DNA from: Micromonospora sp. WMMD1128
GTDB lineage: Bacteria > Actinomycetota > Actinomycetes > Mycobacteriales > Micromonosporaceae
Length of the DNA: 64,000 nucleotides
Assembly (NCBI RefSeq): GCF_027497235.1
Contig: NZ_CP114902.1
Location: 6,412,001 to 6,476,000 of the forward strand
Direction of reading: 5' to 3'
The notes under the pieces were generated by a model that saw only the letters and a program-made list of their open reading frames with translations, was not told the DNA's origin and did no database searches. Of this stretch, positions 18,446 to 26,912 are shown piece by piece (the first letter of the stretch is position 1; each line of letters begins with the position of its first letter). The translations under genes and the position numbers were made by a program.

Positions 18446-19591
18446 GTGGTCTCCGACGACACGACGGCGGACGCCGTGGCCGGCCCGGGTGGTACGCCGC
18501 CCGGGCCGTCGGCTGTACGGCCCGACGCGACTCCCGAACCGGTCTTCTCCGACGAGGACTCCCCGGACGGTACGCCGTATCCGCCCGGGACCCCGGCCGA
18601 GCCCGACTTCTCCGGCGAACCGGCGGAGGTGCCAGGCGTGGAGCCCGCCGGGGCCACCGTGGTGGCGCCGGCCTTCTCCGCCGAACCGCCGGCGATCGCG
18701 GAACCCGCCGGACCGGAGACGCCCGCGGGTGCGGTCGACCCGGTCTTCGCCGAGCCGGACGCCGTGACCGAGCCGTCCTTCGCCGGGCCGGAGGCGGTCG
18801 CCGAGGTGTCCACGATGGATGGTTCGTCCCCCTCCTCCGGTCCGGTCGACCCGGCCGCCGCGTCCCTGCCGCCCGAGTTGGCGGAAGCCGCCCGCGCGCT
18901 CTTCGGCGACCGGCTCGACCTCGCCGCCGCGTACGCCGAACTGCTTGCTACGGAGGGCGTGCTCCGGGGCCTGATCGGTCCCCGCGAGACGCCCCGGCTC
19001 TGGGACCGGCACCTGCTCAACTGCGCGGTGATGGCGGAGCGTATCCCGGAGGGTGCCAGCGTGATCGACGTGGGCTCCGGGGCCGGGCTGCCCGGCCTGG
19101 TGTTGGCGATCGCCCGACCCGATCTCACCGTGACGCTCGTCGAACCGCTCGCCCGACGGGTCTCCTTCCTGGTCGAGGCGGTGCAGCAGCTCGGGCTGAC
19201 CCGTACCGTCCGGGTGTTCCGTGGGCGGGCCGATGAAGCCGCGGCCGGCTCGCGGGACCGCGAGCCGCTGTCCGCCGACATCGTCACCGCGCGCGCCGTG
19301 GCCGCGCTGGACCGGCTCGCCGCCTGGTGCCTGCCGCTGACGGTGCCCGGCGGTCGGTTGGTGGCGCTCAAGGGCGCCTCCGCGGCCGAGGAGATGACCG
19401 AGCACGCCGAGGCCGTGCTCCGGCTCGGCGGTGGCGAGCCCGAACTGCACCGCTGCGGCGTCGGGGTGATCGAGCCCGCCGCGACGGTGATCGAGGTGGT
19501 GCGGGAGCGGGTGGTCAACCCACGCAAGCCGAAGAAGCCGAAGCGTTCGCGCGGCGGTCGCAACCGCGGCGGTCGCAACCGGGATCGCTGA
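18446..19591 (+). CDS. rsmG: 16S rRNA (guanine-527-N7)-methyltransferase RsmG with long N-terminal extension
   Basis: RsmG methylates G527 of 16S rRNA; loss gives low-level streptomycin resistance. The methyltransferase core covers about residues 140-350: LWDRHLLNCAVMAERIPEG, SAM motif DVGSGAGLPG, then EPLARRVSFL, VTARAVAALD and GGRLVALKG. The first 125 residues are Pro/Glu/Ala-rich with repeated EPxFS-like units and are unusual for RsmG. An internal ATG at 18815 with GAGGTG upstream would give a 258-residue protein of normal size and may be the real start. The C-terminus is very basic (KKPKRSRGGRNRGG...). The start given is the first GTG after the jag stop. Confidence 0.88.
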   Translation: MVSDDTTADAVAGPGGTPPGPSAVRPDATPEPVFSDEDSPDGTPYPPGTPAEPDFSGEPAEVPGVEPAGATVVAPAFSAEPPAIAEPAGPETPAGAVDPVFAEPDAVTEPSFAGPEAVAEVSTMDGSSPSSGPVDPAAASLPPELAEAARALFGDRLDLAAAYAELLATEGVLRGLIGPRETPRLWDRHLLNCAVMAERIPEGASVIDVGSGAGLPGLVLAIARPDLTVTLVEPLARRVSFLVEAVQQLGLTRTVRVFRGRADEAAAGSRDREPLSADIVTARAVAALDRLAAWCLPLTVPGGRLVALKGASAAEEMTEHAEAVLRLGGGEPELHRCGVGVIEPAATVIEVVRERVVNPRKPKKPKRSRGGRNRGGRNRDR

Positions 19592-19903
19592 CCGGCCACG
19601 CCGCCCGAAGGCCCATCCGGTCGTTGGACCGGTGGGACGTGACCGGATCGATCACAACCCGACATGGACCCGCCGCGCCCGTCGGCCGTAGGCTGACCGC
19701 GCGTCGATAGTGTGGAGCGGCGGTGCCGGGCGGCACCCGACCCGATCGTTCCCGCCGGGCCGATGACACCGCGCACCGCGCGGAGGCCGATTGACGGGTG
19801 CGGACCGACCATCCGGAGCGGGTAGGGATGACAGGTGCATGACGACGGCAGGTACGACGATCCACGGCTGACCGGAGCCGACGGGCGTTCACCCGACGAT
19901 TCC

Positions 19904-19917
19904 GTTTCACGTGAAAC
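19904..19917. promoter_or_regulatory. parS: parS site 1, upstream of parA
   Basis: The perfect palindrome GTTTCACGTGAAAC matches the core of the bacterial parS consensus (TGTTTCACGTGAAACA), where ParB is loaded. It lies 20 bases before the parA start chosen here. Confidence 0.93.
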
Positions 19918-19936
19918 CAGCTACCAGGAGTGGGCG

Positions 19937-21181
19937 GTGAATCATCCCCGTGACGAGTCCTCGCACCGCCCCACCGAGCCGGCCCGCCGGCCGGAGGCGC
20001 TACCGGCGGGTGCCCTGCGGCCGACCTCGTCCGTGCCGGCCAACGTGCCGCCGGCCCGCGAACCGCGCGATCCGAGCGACGGCCCGGTGAACGCCCCGAC
20101 TCCCCGGCCCCCGGCGGCCCGCGCGAACGTCGCGGTCCCCGCTCGTTACGAACCGCAGCCGCCGGTCTCCGCCGTACCGCACCAGGCCGCCCCCGACACC
20201 GGCGAGACGACGGCACCGCCGTCCGACACGCCACCGACCGACGGGTACGGGGAAGAAAACCCGGCCAGCACGTACGTTTCACGTGAAACCCCGACGCGCG
20301 AAGAGGATGACCCACCGTTGGCTATGGAGGCGATGCGCGCCGTGCAGATCCTGAATCCCAGTGGCGAGGTTTCCATGCCCCGCCCCGATCGGACCCGGGT
20401 GATGTGCGTCGCCAACCAGAAGGGTGGCGTGGGCAAGACCACCACCACCGTGAACCTGGCGGTGGCGCTCGCGCTGCACGGCAACCGCGTGCTCGTGGTC
20501 GACCTCGATCCGCAGGGGAACGCGTCCACAGGTCTGAACGTGCCGCACCACACCGGCGTGCCGGACGTCTACGACTGCCTGATCGACAGCGTGCCACTCG
20601 AAGAGGTGGCCCAGACCGTCGAGGGCATCCCCAACCTGTGGTGTGTGCCGGCGACCATAGATCTGGCCGGCGCCGAGATCGAGTTGGTCTCGGTGGTCGC
20701 CCGGGAGTCGCGCCTGTCGCGCGCCATCGAGGCGTACCCGGGCCACTTCGACTACGTCTTCATCGACTGCCCGCCCTCGCTCGGCCTGCTGACCGTCAAC
20801 GCGCTCGTGGCCGCGCAGGAGGTGCTGATCCCGATCCAGTGCGAGTACTACGCGCTTGAGGGCCTCAACCAGTTGATAAACAACATCAACCTGGTACGCC
20901 AGCACCTGAACCCGAAGCTCGAGGTGTCCACCATCCTCCTGACCATGTACGACAGGCGTACCCGGCTGGCCGACGCGGTGGAGCAGGACGTCCGGAACCA
21001 CTTCGGCGACAAGGTGCTCCAGGCCGTGATCCCCCGCAACGTGCGGGTCTCCGAGGCACCCAGCTACGGCCAGTCGGTGATGACCTACGATCCCGGTTCG
21101 CGGGGTGCCACGAGCTACTTCGAGGCCGCCCAGGAGATCGCTGAGCGAGGGGCCAAGGAGCCGGTGAGCCGGAATGCGTAG
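19937..21181 (+). CDS. parA: Chromosome partitioning ATPase ParA (Soj)
   Basis: ParA is a Walker-type ATPase that moves ParB-parS complexes. The product is 414 residues: about 150 residues of Pro/Ala-rich N-terminal region, then the ATPase domain with deviant Walker A KGGVGKTTTTVNLA, DLDPQGNASTGL, Walker B-like FIDCPPSLGLLT, and the end PSYGQSVMTYDPGSRGA. I chose GTG at 19937 because AGGAG lies six bases upstream; the frame is open to 19835, and an internal ATG at 20324 would remove most of the extension. parS site 2 lies inside the N-terminal coding part and reads VSRET in frame. parB follows after 27 bases. Confidence 0.95.
   Translation: MNHPRDESSHRPTEPARRPEALPAGALRPTSSVPANVPPAREPRDPSDGPVNAPTPRPPAARANVAVPARYEPQPPVSAVPHQAAPDTGETTAPPSDTPPTDGYGEENPASTYVSRETPTREEDDPPLAMEAMRAVQILNPSGEVSMPRPDRTRVMCVANQKGGVGKTTTTVNLAVALALHGNRVLVVDLDPQGNASTGLNVPHHTGVPDVYDCLIDSVPLEEVAQTVEGIPNLWCVPATIDLAGAEIELVSVVARESRLSRAIEAYPGHFDYVFIDCPPSLGLLTVNALVAAQEVLIPIQCEYYALEGLNQLINNINLVRQHLNPKLEVSTILLTMYDRRTRLADAVEQDVRNHFGDKVLQAVIPRNVRVSEAPSYGQSVMTYDPGSRGATSYFEAAQEIAERGAKEPVSRNA
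20276..20289. promoter_or_regulatory. parS: parS site 2, inside parA
   Basis: A perfect GTTTCACGTGAAAC lies within the N-terminal coding part of parA, where it encodes VSRET. If parA starts at the internal ATG 20324, this site would instead be upstream of the gene. Confidence 0.92.
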
Positions 21182-21208
21182 TGCGCAGAAGTCGCTGGGA
21201 GGCGTCGC

Positions 21209-22261
21209 ATGAAGAACCGTCCTCGGGGCGGTCTGGGCCGAGGGCTCGGCGCCCTGATCCCCACCGGGCCGGCACCGGGCACCGATCCGGCGACCGGCGA
21301 GGGGGAAACCACCCGTACGACCGTTCCGGCTCCTGCGGTCGCCGGCGCGACCGCCGCCGTGACCGGTGCGGTCGGAGGCGGCGGGACGGCCCCGGCCGCC
21401 GAGCCCGAGCCCGCGTCCGGGTACGAGCTGAGCCCGGTGCCCGGCGCCCGCTTCGCCGAGATCCCGGTCGACGCCATCGTGCCGAACCCGAAGCAGCCCC
21501 GACACGTCTTCGACGAAGAGGCGCTGGAGGAGTTGAAGACCTCGATCCAGGAGGTCGGCTTCCTCCAGCCGATCGTCGTCCGGCAGCTCGACGAGGAGAA
21601 GTACGAACTCGTCATGGGCGAGCGGCGCTGGCGTGCCGCCCAGGCGGTCGGCCGGGAGAACATTCCCGCCATCGTCCGGGACACCAAGGACGACGCGATG
21701 CTCCGGGACGCCCTGCTGGAGAACATCCACCGCGCCAACCTGAACCCGCTCGAAGAGGCGGCGGCCTACCAGCAGCTCCTGGAGGAGTTCGGGGCCACAC
21801 ACGAGGAGCTGGCGCGGCGCATCGGCCGCAGCCGGCCGCAGATCTCCAACACGATCCGGCTGATGAACCTCCCCGGCGCCGTGCAGCGCCGGGTCGCCGC
21901 CGGGGTGCTCTCCGCCGGTCACGCCCGGGCGTTGCTCAGCCTCGACGACTCCGAGTCCCAGGAGAAGCTCGCCACGCGGATCGTCGCCGAGGGCATATCG
22001 GTACGCGGGACCGAGGAGTTGGTGGCTCTGGCGCTCGCTGAGGGGCCGGCAAAGGCGCCTGCCGCCCAACGCCGGACCAAGGCCCACGCCCCGGCGCTCT
22101 CCGATCTCGCGGACCGGCTCTCCGACCGGTTCGACACCCGGGTGAAGGTCGACATCGGCCGGAGCAAGGGAAAGATCACGATCGAGTTCGCGACCGTCGA
22201 CGACCTGGAGCGGATCGTCGGCATCATCGGGGTGGGCCAGGAGGAACAACCCGAGGGCTAG
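21209..22261 (+). CDS. parB: Chromosome partitioning protein ParB (Spo0J)
   Basis: ParB is a CTP-dependent clamp that loads at parS and spreads. The 350-residue product begins [20 protein letters not shown], the conserved ParA-contacting N-terminus, followed by a low-complexity linker to about 75. The CTP-binding domain has [26 protein letters not shown] and [15 protein letters not shown] helix-turn-helix follows ([20 protein letters not shown]), then a C-terminal dimerisation domain ([18 protein letters not shown]). GGGAGG precedes the ATG. It is the last gene of the rpmH-to-parB cluster; three of the five parS sites lie just downstream. Confidence 0.97.
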   Translation: MKNRPRGGLGRGLGALIPTGPAPGTDPATGEGETTRTTVPAPAVAGATAAVTGAVGGGGTAPAAEPEPASGYELSPVPGARFAEIPVDAIVPNPKQPRHVFDEEALEELKTSIQEVGFLQPIVVRQLDEEKYELVMGERRWRAAQAVGRENIPAIVRDTKDDAMLRDALLENIHRANLNPLEEAAAYQQLLEEFGATHEELARRIGRSRPQISNTIRLMNLPGAVQRRVAAGVLSAGHARALLSLDDSESQEKLATRIVAEGISVRGTEELVALALAEGPAKAPAAQRRTKAHAPALSDLADRLSDRFDTRVKVDIGRSKGKITIEFATVDDLERIVGIIGVGQEEQPEG

Positions 22262-22383
22262 TTGTCCCGCACCGCCGTCCCGGCCGCGCCGCCCGCAAGG
22301 GGGTGCGGCCGGTGCCGTTCCGGTCCGATGCCCCGGTACCTGCCGGTTCGATGGCTCGACCGCATACCGGGCGGGGGGCCTTC

Positions 22384-22397
22384 GTTTCACGTGAAAC
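22384..22397. promoter_or_regulatory. parS: parS site 3
   Basis: Perfect GTTTCACGTGAAAC core 120 bases after the parB stop; flanks CTTC.../...GAAG extend the palindrome to 20 bases. Confidence 0.94.
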
Positions 22398-23003
22398 GAA
22401 GGCGAGCCGTGCGGGTGTCGTGGGTCTTCTCCTAATCTCAGCGACGCGCCGTCGCCGTCGCCAGCGGCCTCGCGCATCGGCGGTATCCGAGCCACTGGGG
22501 TGGCCGGGCACGGCACATCTTCGGTCAGTACGACGGAATATGCGGAGTGCCGCTGGGGTTGCCGGGGGCGACGGCAGGTGCAGTCAAAGGGGCGTGGGCG
22601 GGCCGCTGCGGGGATCCGGCCCAGCTCTCGCGTGGCCGGGCCGGCGAGGCGTGAGGATGCGTGTCCAGCCGTCGTAGGGCGGATCAGCGAGCCGTCGAGT
22701 CGGGGCCTGCCCCGCCCGGTGCTTGTGACCGACGAGCGAAGGAGTGCCCACCGTCCTGGATAGGGGTATGGCTCAGGGCCGCATCGGCATGGACGCCATC
22801 CGGCCGGCAGCTATGTGGGGCCTGCCGTTCGGAACGGACACTCCCGCCAGGTGATCCACACCGGCTCGGGGAAGTGGCTGCACCCCGATCCCCAGGATGC
22901 AACGACTTCGGCGTGGTGGAGTGGATCAAGGCTCAGCTTTCCGCACCTGTCCTCCGGTTGCTGAGCGAGTGGGAGGCGTGAACACGAGCCTGGAGCGCCG
23001 CGC

Positions 23004-23017
23004 GTTTCACGTGAAAC
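23004..23017. promoter_or_regulatory. parS: parS site 4
   Basis: Perfect GTTTCACGTGAAAC core in the gap between parB and the HIT-like gene, 122 bases before parS site 5. Confidence 0.94.
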
Positions 23018-23093
23018 AAAGTCGGGGCCGCCCCGATGCGGATCGGCGGCTCAGTCGTTGGACAGAAGAGCCAGCACCGGGAAGCCCGGGAAG

Positions 23094-23233
23094 TTATCCA
23101 CAGCGGTTGTCCACAGGGCCGCGTCGTTTCACGTGAAACAACTCGCGGAAACCCTTGCTGAGCTGTGGATGACGCGCTGTGGTGGTGATCTCGGCACCCT
23201 GTGGACAACTCGGTGGACAACCGCTGTGGATTG
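23094..23233. promoter_or_regulatory. DnaA-box cluster beside parS
   Basis: Perfect or near boxes: TTATCCACA 23094-23102, TTGTCCACA 23107-23115, TGTGGATGA 23164-23172, TGTGGACAA 23200-23208, GGTGGACAA 23212-23220 and TGTGGATTG 23225-23233. The first two face the last four, with parS 5 between them. The group is about 10 kb from oriC and immediately upstream of the HIT-like gene. Confidence 0.65.
23126..23139. promoter_or_regulatory. parS: parS site 5
   Basis: Perfect GTTTCACGTGAAAC core, flanked on both sides within 40 bases by DnaA-box sequences. Confidence 0.94.
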
Positions 23234-23304
23234 TCTGGCCCCGAGCCGATCCGCAGCGGGTGCGGGTAGGGACAGGCGTCGCCAACTCGGTTAGGGTCAG
23301 CGTC

Positions 23305-24267
23305 GTGCAGGACACCCCTCCCTCAGTCCCGGACTTCACCCAGTGGCCCTCCTTCCCGTTCGAGGGCGATATCCGCGTCAAGCAGCTCGACGACCCCGTA
23401 CCTGTCGAACCTCCTCGCCGGGGCGAGGCGGACCGGGAGTGCACCGCCTGCAATGCGCCCGACGAGGCGTACATCTGGGTCGGTGAGCGCTGGCGGGTCC
23501 GCACCATGGACCGGCCCACCGGGCTACCGATGGTCCTGATCCTGGAGTCCCGCTCCCACCTCGACCTCGGCGACCTGCCGAATCTGCTGGCCGCCGAGCT
23601 GGGCGTGATGACGGTCCGCCTGGAGCGGGCGATCCGCTCGTTGGACGGCGTGGCCCGCGTACACGTGAACCGGTGGGGCGACGGCTCCGCGCACCTGCAC
23701 ATGTGGTTCCTGGCCCGGCCCTACGGGCGGTTGCAGCTGCGGGGCACGTTCCTGTCGCTGTGGGACTCGATCCTGCCGCCGATCTCCGAGGAACGGTGGC
23801 GGGAGAACCTCGCCATGGTGGCCGCGTGGCTCGCCGAGTTCGGTGGTCGCCCGCTCGCGGAACCGCCGCGCATCCAGTGGCAGGCGCCGTCGAGCCTTTC
23901 CTCGCCGTCGTCAGAGAGCGCGGCCGAGGAGCCCGAGGAGGAAGCCGCCTCGGTGATCGAGGCAGCGGACGAGATTCCGGAATCCGATCCGGCCGAAGCG
24001 GTGGAGACCGTAGGGGACACGGAGAACGGGTCGACTACCGACGACGACCCGTCCGACGACGGCCGCGCTCGGGCGGAGGAAGACGCCGAGGACGCCAGCG
24101 GAGAGGACGTCCCGGACCCGGACGACCGTGGCGGGCGCGGGCGGCACGACGAGTCCGCGTCCGAGGACGCGAACACGAGCGCGGAGCGCGCCACCGGCGA
24201 GGACGACGGGACGACGCCCAACGCCGTCGGGCGCCCCACGGCGTCCGGGCCAGGCAGCGCCGGCTGA
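23305..24267 (+). CDS. HIT-like protein with CxxC motif and acidic tail
   Basis: The product has 320 residues. The first 190 resemble HIT-family nucleotide hydrolases in layout: an early CTAC zinc-type pair (residues 39-42), a strand region GLPMVLILESRSHLDL, helix LPNLLAAELGVMTVRLERA, and a histidine-triad region GSAHLHMWFLARPYG. The triad is degenerate, with Trp where a His is expected, so activity is doubtful. The last 120 residues are an acidic, Ala/Glu/Asp/Ser-rich tail, probably disordered. The GTG start at 23305 directly follows the DnaA-box/parS region. A function in chromosome segregation is only suggested by place. Confidence 0.7.
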   Translation: MQDTPPSVPDFTQWPSFPFEGDIRVKQLDDPVPVEPPRRGEADRECTACNAPDEAYIWVGERWRVRTMDRPTGLPMVLILESRSHLDLGDLPNLLAAELGVMTVRLERAIRSLDGVARVHVNRWGDGSAHLHMWFLARPYGRLQLRGTFLSLWDSILPPISEERWRENLAMVAAWLAEFGGRPLAEPPRIQWQAPSSLSSPSSESAAEEPEEEAASVIEAADEIPESDPAEAVETVGDTENGSTTDDDPSDDGRARAEEDAEDASGEDVPDPDDRGGRGRHDESASEDANTSAERATGEDDGTTPNAVGRPTASGPGSAG

Positions 24268-24306
24268 GGGCGGCCGACCCGGCAGAGGGCGGGTGACCCG
24301 GCAGAG

Positions 24307-25299
24307 TCAGGCCGAGCGGCGGGCGGCGGCCCGGTTCACCAAGGTGCCGAGGACCCGGCCGAAGTCGAGCCCGGCCGCCTGGATGGCCAGTGGCAGCAGC
24401 GACGTCTCCGTCATGCCGGGAGAGACGTTCACCTCCAGCACGTGCGGCTGGCCCTCCGCGTCGACGATCAGGTCGACGCGGGAGACATCGCGCAGGCCGA
24501 GCGCGGTGTGCGCGGCGAGCGCCACCTCGGTCAGCCGCGTGGTGGTCGCGTCGTCGAGCCGGGCGGGCGCGTGCCAGGTGGTGCGGCCGGCCGTGTAGCG
24601 GGCGGCGTAGTCGTAGACGCCGTTGCGGGGCACGATCTCGACCGGGGGCAGGGCCCGGGGGCCCTCGCCCAGGTCGAGCACCGAGACCGCCACGTCCATC
24701 CCGGGCACGTAGCGTTCCACAAGCGCCGTCTGGTCGTACGCGAAACAACCGACCATGGCGGCCGGCAGGGACGCGGCCTCCCGGACCACGGCGGCGCCCA
24801 GGCCGGACCCGCCCTGCGCCGGCTTGACCATCAACGGCAGGCCGAGGCGGTCGACGATCCGGTCCAGGACGGCGACCGCGCCCAGCTCGGAGAAGCGGTC
24901 GTGCGGCAGCGCCACCCAGTCGGGCGTGGGGATGCCGGCCTCGCGCAGCACGGCCTTGGCCGACGGTTTGTCCCAGGCCAGCCGGGAGGAACGGGCGTCG
25001 CAGCCGACGTAGGGCGCGTCGCAGAGGTCGAGCACACCCCGCAGCGAGCCGTCCTCGCCGGTGGCGCCGTGCAGGGCGATCACCACCGCGTCCGGTGGGT
25101 CGGCGGTCAGTGCGGGCAGCAGCGCGATGTCGGCGTCGCGCAGCTCCGCTTCCACACCTACCGTGCGCAGCGCGTCGAGTACGCGGCGGCCGGAGCGGAG
25201 CGACACGTCCCGCTCGTAGGAGAGGCCGCCGGCGAGCACCAGCACGTGCAGCTCGTCGGCGGCGGGATCGGTCACGGGTGTGGCAGGGCTGACGGCCAT
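24307..25299 (-). CDS. D-alanine--D-alanine ligase family protein
   Basis: This ATP-grasp enzyme would join two D-Ala for peptidoglycan precursors. The product has 330 residues and shows Ddl landmarks: LVLAGGLSYERDVSLRSG at the N-terminus, VIALHGATGEDGSLRGVLDL, LPLMVKPAQGGSGLGAAVV for ATP binding, and VLEVNVSPGMTETSLLP for metal binding. The N-terminal E and central S/Y positions look reasonable for activity. It is outside the division/cell-wall cluster, so the genome may have a second Ddl; a D-Ala-D-X or amino-acid ligase role remains possible. The aminotransferase gene ends 7 bases upstream, so they are probably co-transcribed. Confidence 0.85.
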   Translation of the reverse strand: MAVSPATPVTDPAADELHVLVLAGGLSYERDVSLRSGRRVLDALRTVGVEAELRDADIALLPALTADPPDAVVIALHGATGEDGSLRGVLDLCDAPYVGCDARSSRLAWDKPSAKAVLREAGIPTPDWVALPHDRFSELGAVAVLDRIVDRLGLPLMVKPAQGGSGLGAAVVREAASLPAAMVGCFAYDQTALVERYVPGMDVAVSVLDLGEGPRALPPVEIVPRNGVYDYAARYTAGRTTWHAPARLDDATTTRLTEVALAAHTALGLRDVSRVDLIVDAEGQPHVLEVNVSPGMTETSLLPLAIQAAGLDFGRVLGTLVNRAAARRSA

Positions 25300-25306
25300 G
25301 CGGGCA

Positions 25307-26620
25307 TCATGCCAAGTCGGGACCGGGCGCGTCGGAGCCGCCCTGCCGCCGGCGCGGTCCGGTGCCGGCGACCGCCCCGAAGACCTTCCGCATGGCGATC
25401 TCCTGTTCCATCACCCCGGACAGCCGGCGGACGCCCTCCCGGATCCGCTCGGGCGGCGGGAAGGAGAAGTTGAGCCGCATGTTGCCGGTGCCCGTGCCGT
25501 CGGCGTAGAAGCCGGTGCCCGGCACGTACGCGACCCGGGCGGCGACGGCCCGCGGCATCATCGCCTTGGCGTCGAGCCCGTCGGGCAGGGTCGCCCAGAC
25601 GAAGAGGCCGCCGCCGGGCGTGGTCCAGGTGGTGCCGGACGGCATCAGGTCGGCCATCGCGTCGAGCAGCGCGTCCCGGCGCTCGCGGTAGACCTCCCGG
25701 TAGATCTTGAGCTGCTCCCGCCAGGGCATGGTGCCCAGGTAGGTGGAGACGGCGGCCTGCGCGAAACCGCTCGGGCAGAGGATCTGCGCCTCGCTGGCGA
25801 TGACCAGCTTGTCGCGGACCGCGTGCGGGGCGAGGATCCAGCCCACCCGCAGGCCCGGGGCGAAGGTCTTGGAGAACGTGCCCAGGTAGAAGACGCCGTC
25901 GCGCCGCCGGGCCCGCAGCGGCGCGGGCGCCTCGCCCTCGAATCCGAGCTGACCGTACGGGTCGTCCTCCACCACGAGCAGGCCGGCGCGTTCGCAGATG
26001 TCGAGCACCCGTTCCCGCCGCTCCTCGCTCAACGTCACGCCGGTGGGGTTCTGGTAGGTCGGGATGGTGTAGAGGAACTTCACCCGCCGGCCGGCGCGGG
26101 CCAGGTCGGCGATGGCCACCTCAAGTGCCTCCGGGATGAGGCCCTCGTCGTCCATCGGCACGTGTGCCACCTGGGCCTGGGCGGCCTGGAACACCCCGAG
26201 CGCGCCGACGTACGTCGGGCCCTCGGCGAGCACCACGTCGCCCGGGTCGAGGAAGAGCCGGGCGACCAGGTCGAGCGCCTGCTGGCCGCCGACGGTCACC
26301 ACCACGTCCTCCGGGGAGGCGCCGCAGGACGCGTCGATTCCGGAGAGGGACATCACCTCGCAGATCCGCTCGCGCAGCTCGAGGGTGCCCTGACCGATGC
26401 CGTACTGGAGGGTGGTGGTGCCGTGTTCGGCGCCGAGCCGACCGAGCATCTCGCCCACCGCGTCGAGCGGCAGCGCGGCGATGTAGGGGGCGCCGCCGGC
26501 GAGGGAGACGACTTCCGGCCGGCTGGCGACGGCGAACAGGGCCCGGATCTCGGAGGCGGTCATCCCCCGGACGCGCCGTGCGTACCGGTCGGTGTAGTCG
26601 TCGAGCGTCGTGCCGGTCAT
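25307..26620 (-). CDS. PLP-dependent aminotransferase, class I/II (2-aminoadipate/MocR-core type)
   Basis: The 437-residue protein is a fold-type I aminotransferase. It has VVSLAGGAPYIAALP near residue 35, the cofactor-binding TVGGQQALDLVAR, YTIPTYQNPTGVTLS, EDDPYGQLGFEG, and the Schiff-base Lys in YLGTFSKTFAPGLRVGW. RLNFSFPPPERIREGV holds the substrate-carboxylate Arg. The pattern matches the LysN/MocR-like group that acts on amino acids such as 2-aminoadipate or aromatic amino acids; I cannot name the substrate. There is no DNA-binding domain. Start ATG at 26620 with GAGGTGA. It precedes the Ddl-like gene. Confidence 0.88.
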   Translation of the reverse strand: MTGTTLDDYTDRYARRVRGMTASEIRALFAVASRPEVVSLAGGAPYIAALPLDAVGEMLGRLGAEHGTTTLQYGIGQGTLELRERICEVMSLSGIDASCGASPEDVVVTVGGQQALDLVARLFLDPGDVVLAEGPTYVGALGVFQAAQAQVAHVPMDDEGLIPEALEVAIADLARAGRRVKFLYTIPTYQNPTGVTLSEERRERVLDICERAGLLVVEDDPYGQLGFEGEAPAPLRARRRDGVFYLGTFSKTFAPGLRVGWILAPHAVRDKLVIASEAQILCPSGFAQAAVSTYLGTMPWREQLKIYREVYRERRDALLDAMADLMPSGTTWTTPGGGLFVWATLPDGLDAKAMMPRAVAARVAYVPGTGFYADGTGTGNMRLNFSFPPPERIREGVRRLSGVMEQEIAMRKVFGAVAGTGPRRRQGGSDAPGPDLA

Positions 26621-26912
26621 GACATCACCTCGGTCGGGTGTCGGCGGGGCTGCCGCCCGGTGTGGTACCCGCGATGCCGGCGTCCAATGGCGGCGCGCGG
26701 CCGATTGGTCGATCGTAGTCGCAGGTGACCGGGGTGGAACCCCACCATCCGGACACGTCCACATCCCGGACCGCGGTCCGCCGGTGGCGTGGGTGTCCGC
26801 GCGTTCCACTCCCGTAGCGCCGGGCGGGGGCGTACGATCGCTCGTCGGGAGCACGAGGGCGGCGGGACACCGCGGTGGCCGGCGCTCCGAGACTGTTGGG
26901 TGGGGTGCGCTC

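Larger units (their letters stand above)
22262..23304. promoter_or_regulatory. One-kilobase intergenic region with three parS sites and DnaA boxes
   Basis: I see no convincing gene in these 1043 bases; short open frames lack codon bias and ribosome sites. What stands out is protein-binding sites: parS sites at 22384, 23004 and 23126, and a group of DnaA-box-like sequences from 23094 to 23233. The stretch 22262-23090 is otherwise plain. Confidence 0.7.

Noticed and set aside
22303..22677. Possible small gene in the parB downstream gap
   Set aside because: Arg-rich translation, no ribosome site, no codon bias; the region is better explained by binding sites.
26700..26912. N-terminal extension of the GNAT protein back to 26610
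   Set aside because: The extension is Pro/Arg-rich and lies in the divergent promoter region; ATG 26913 begins the recognisable protein.
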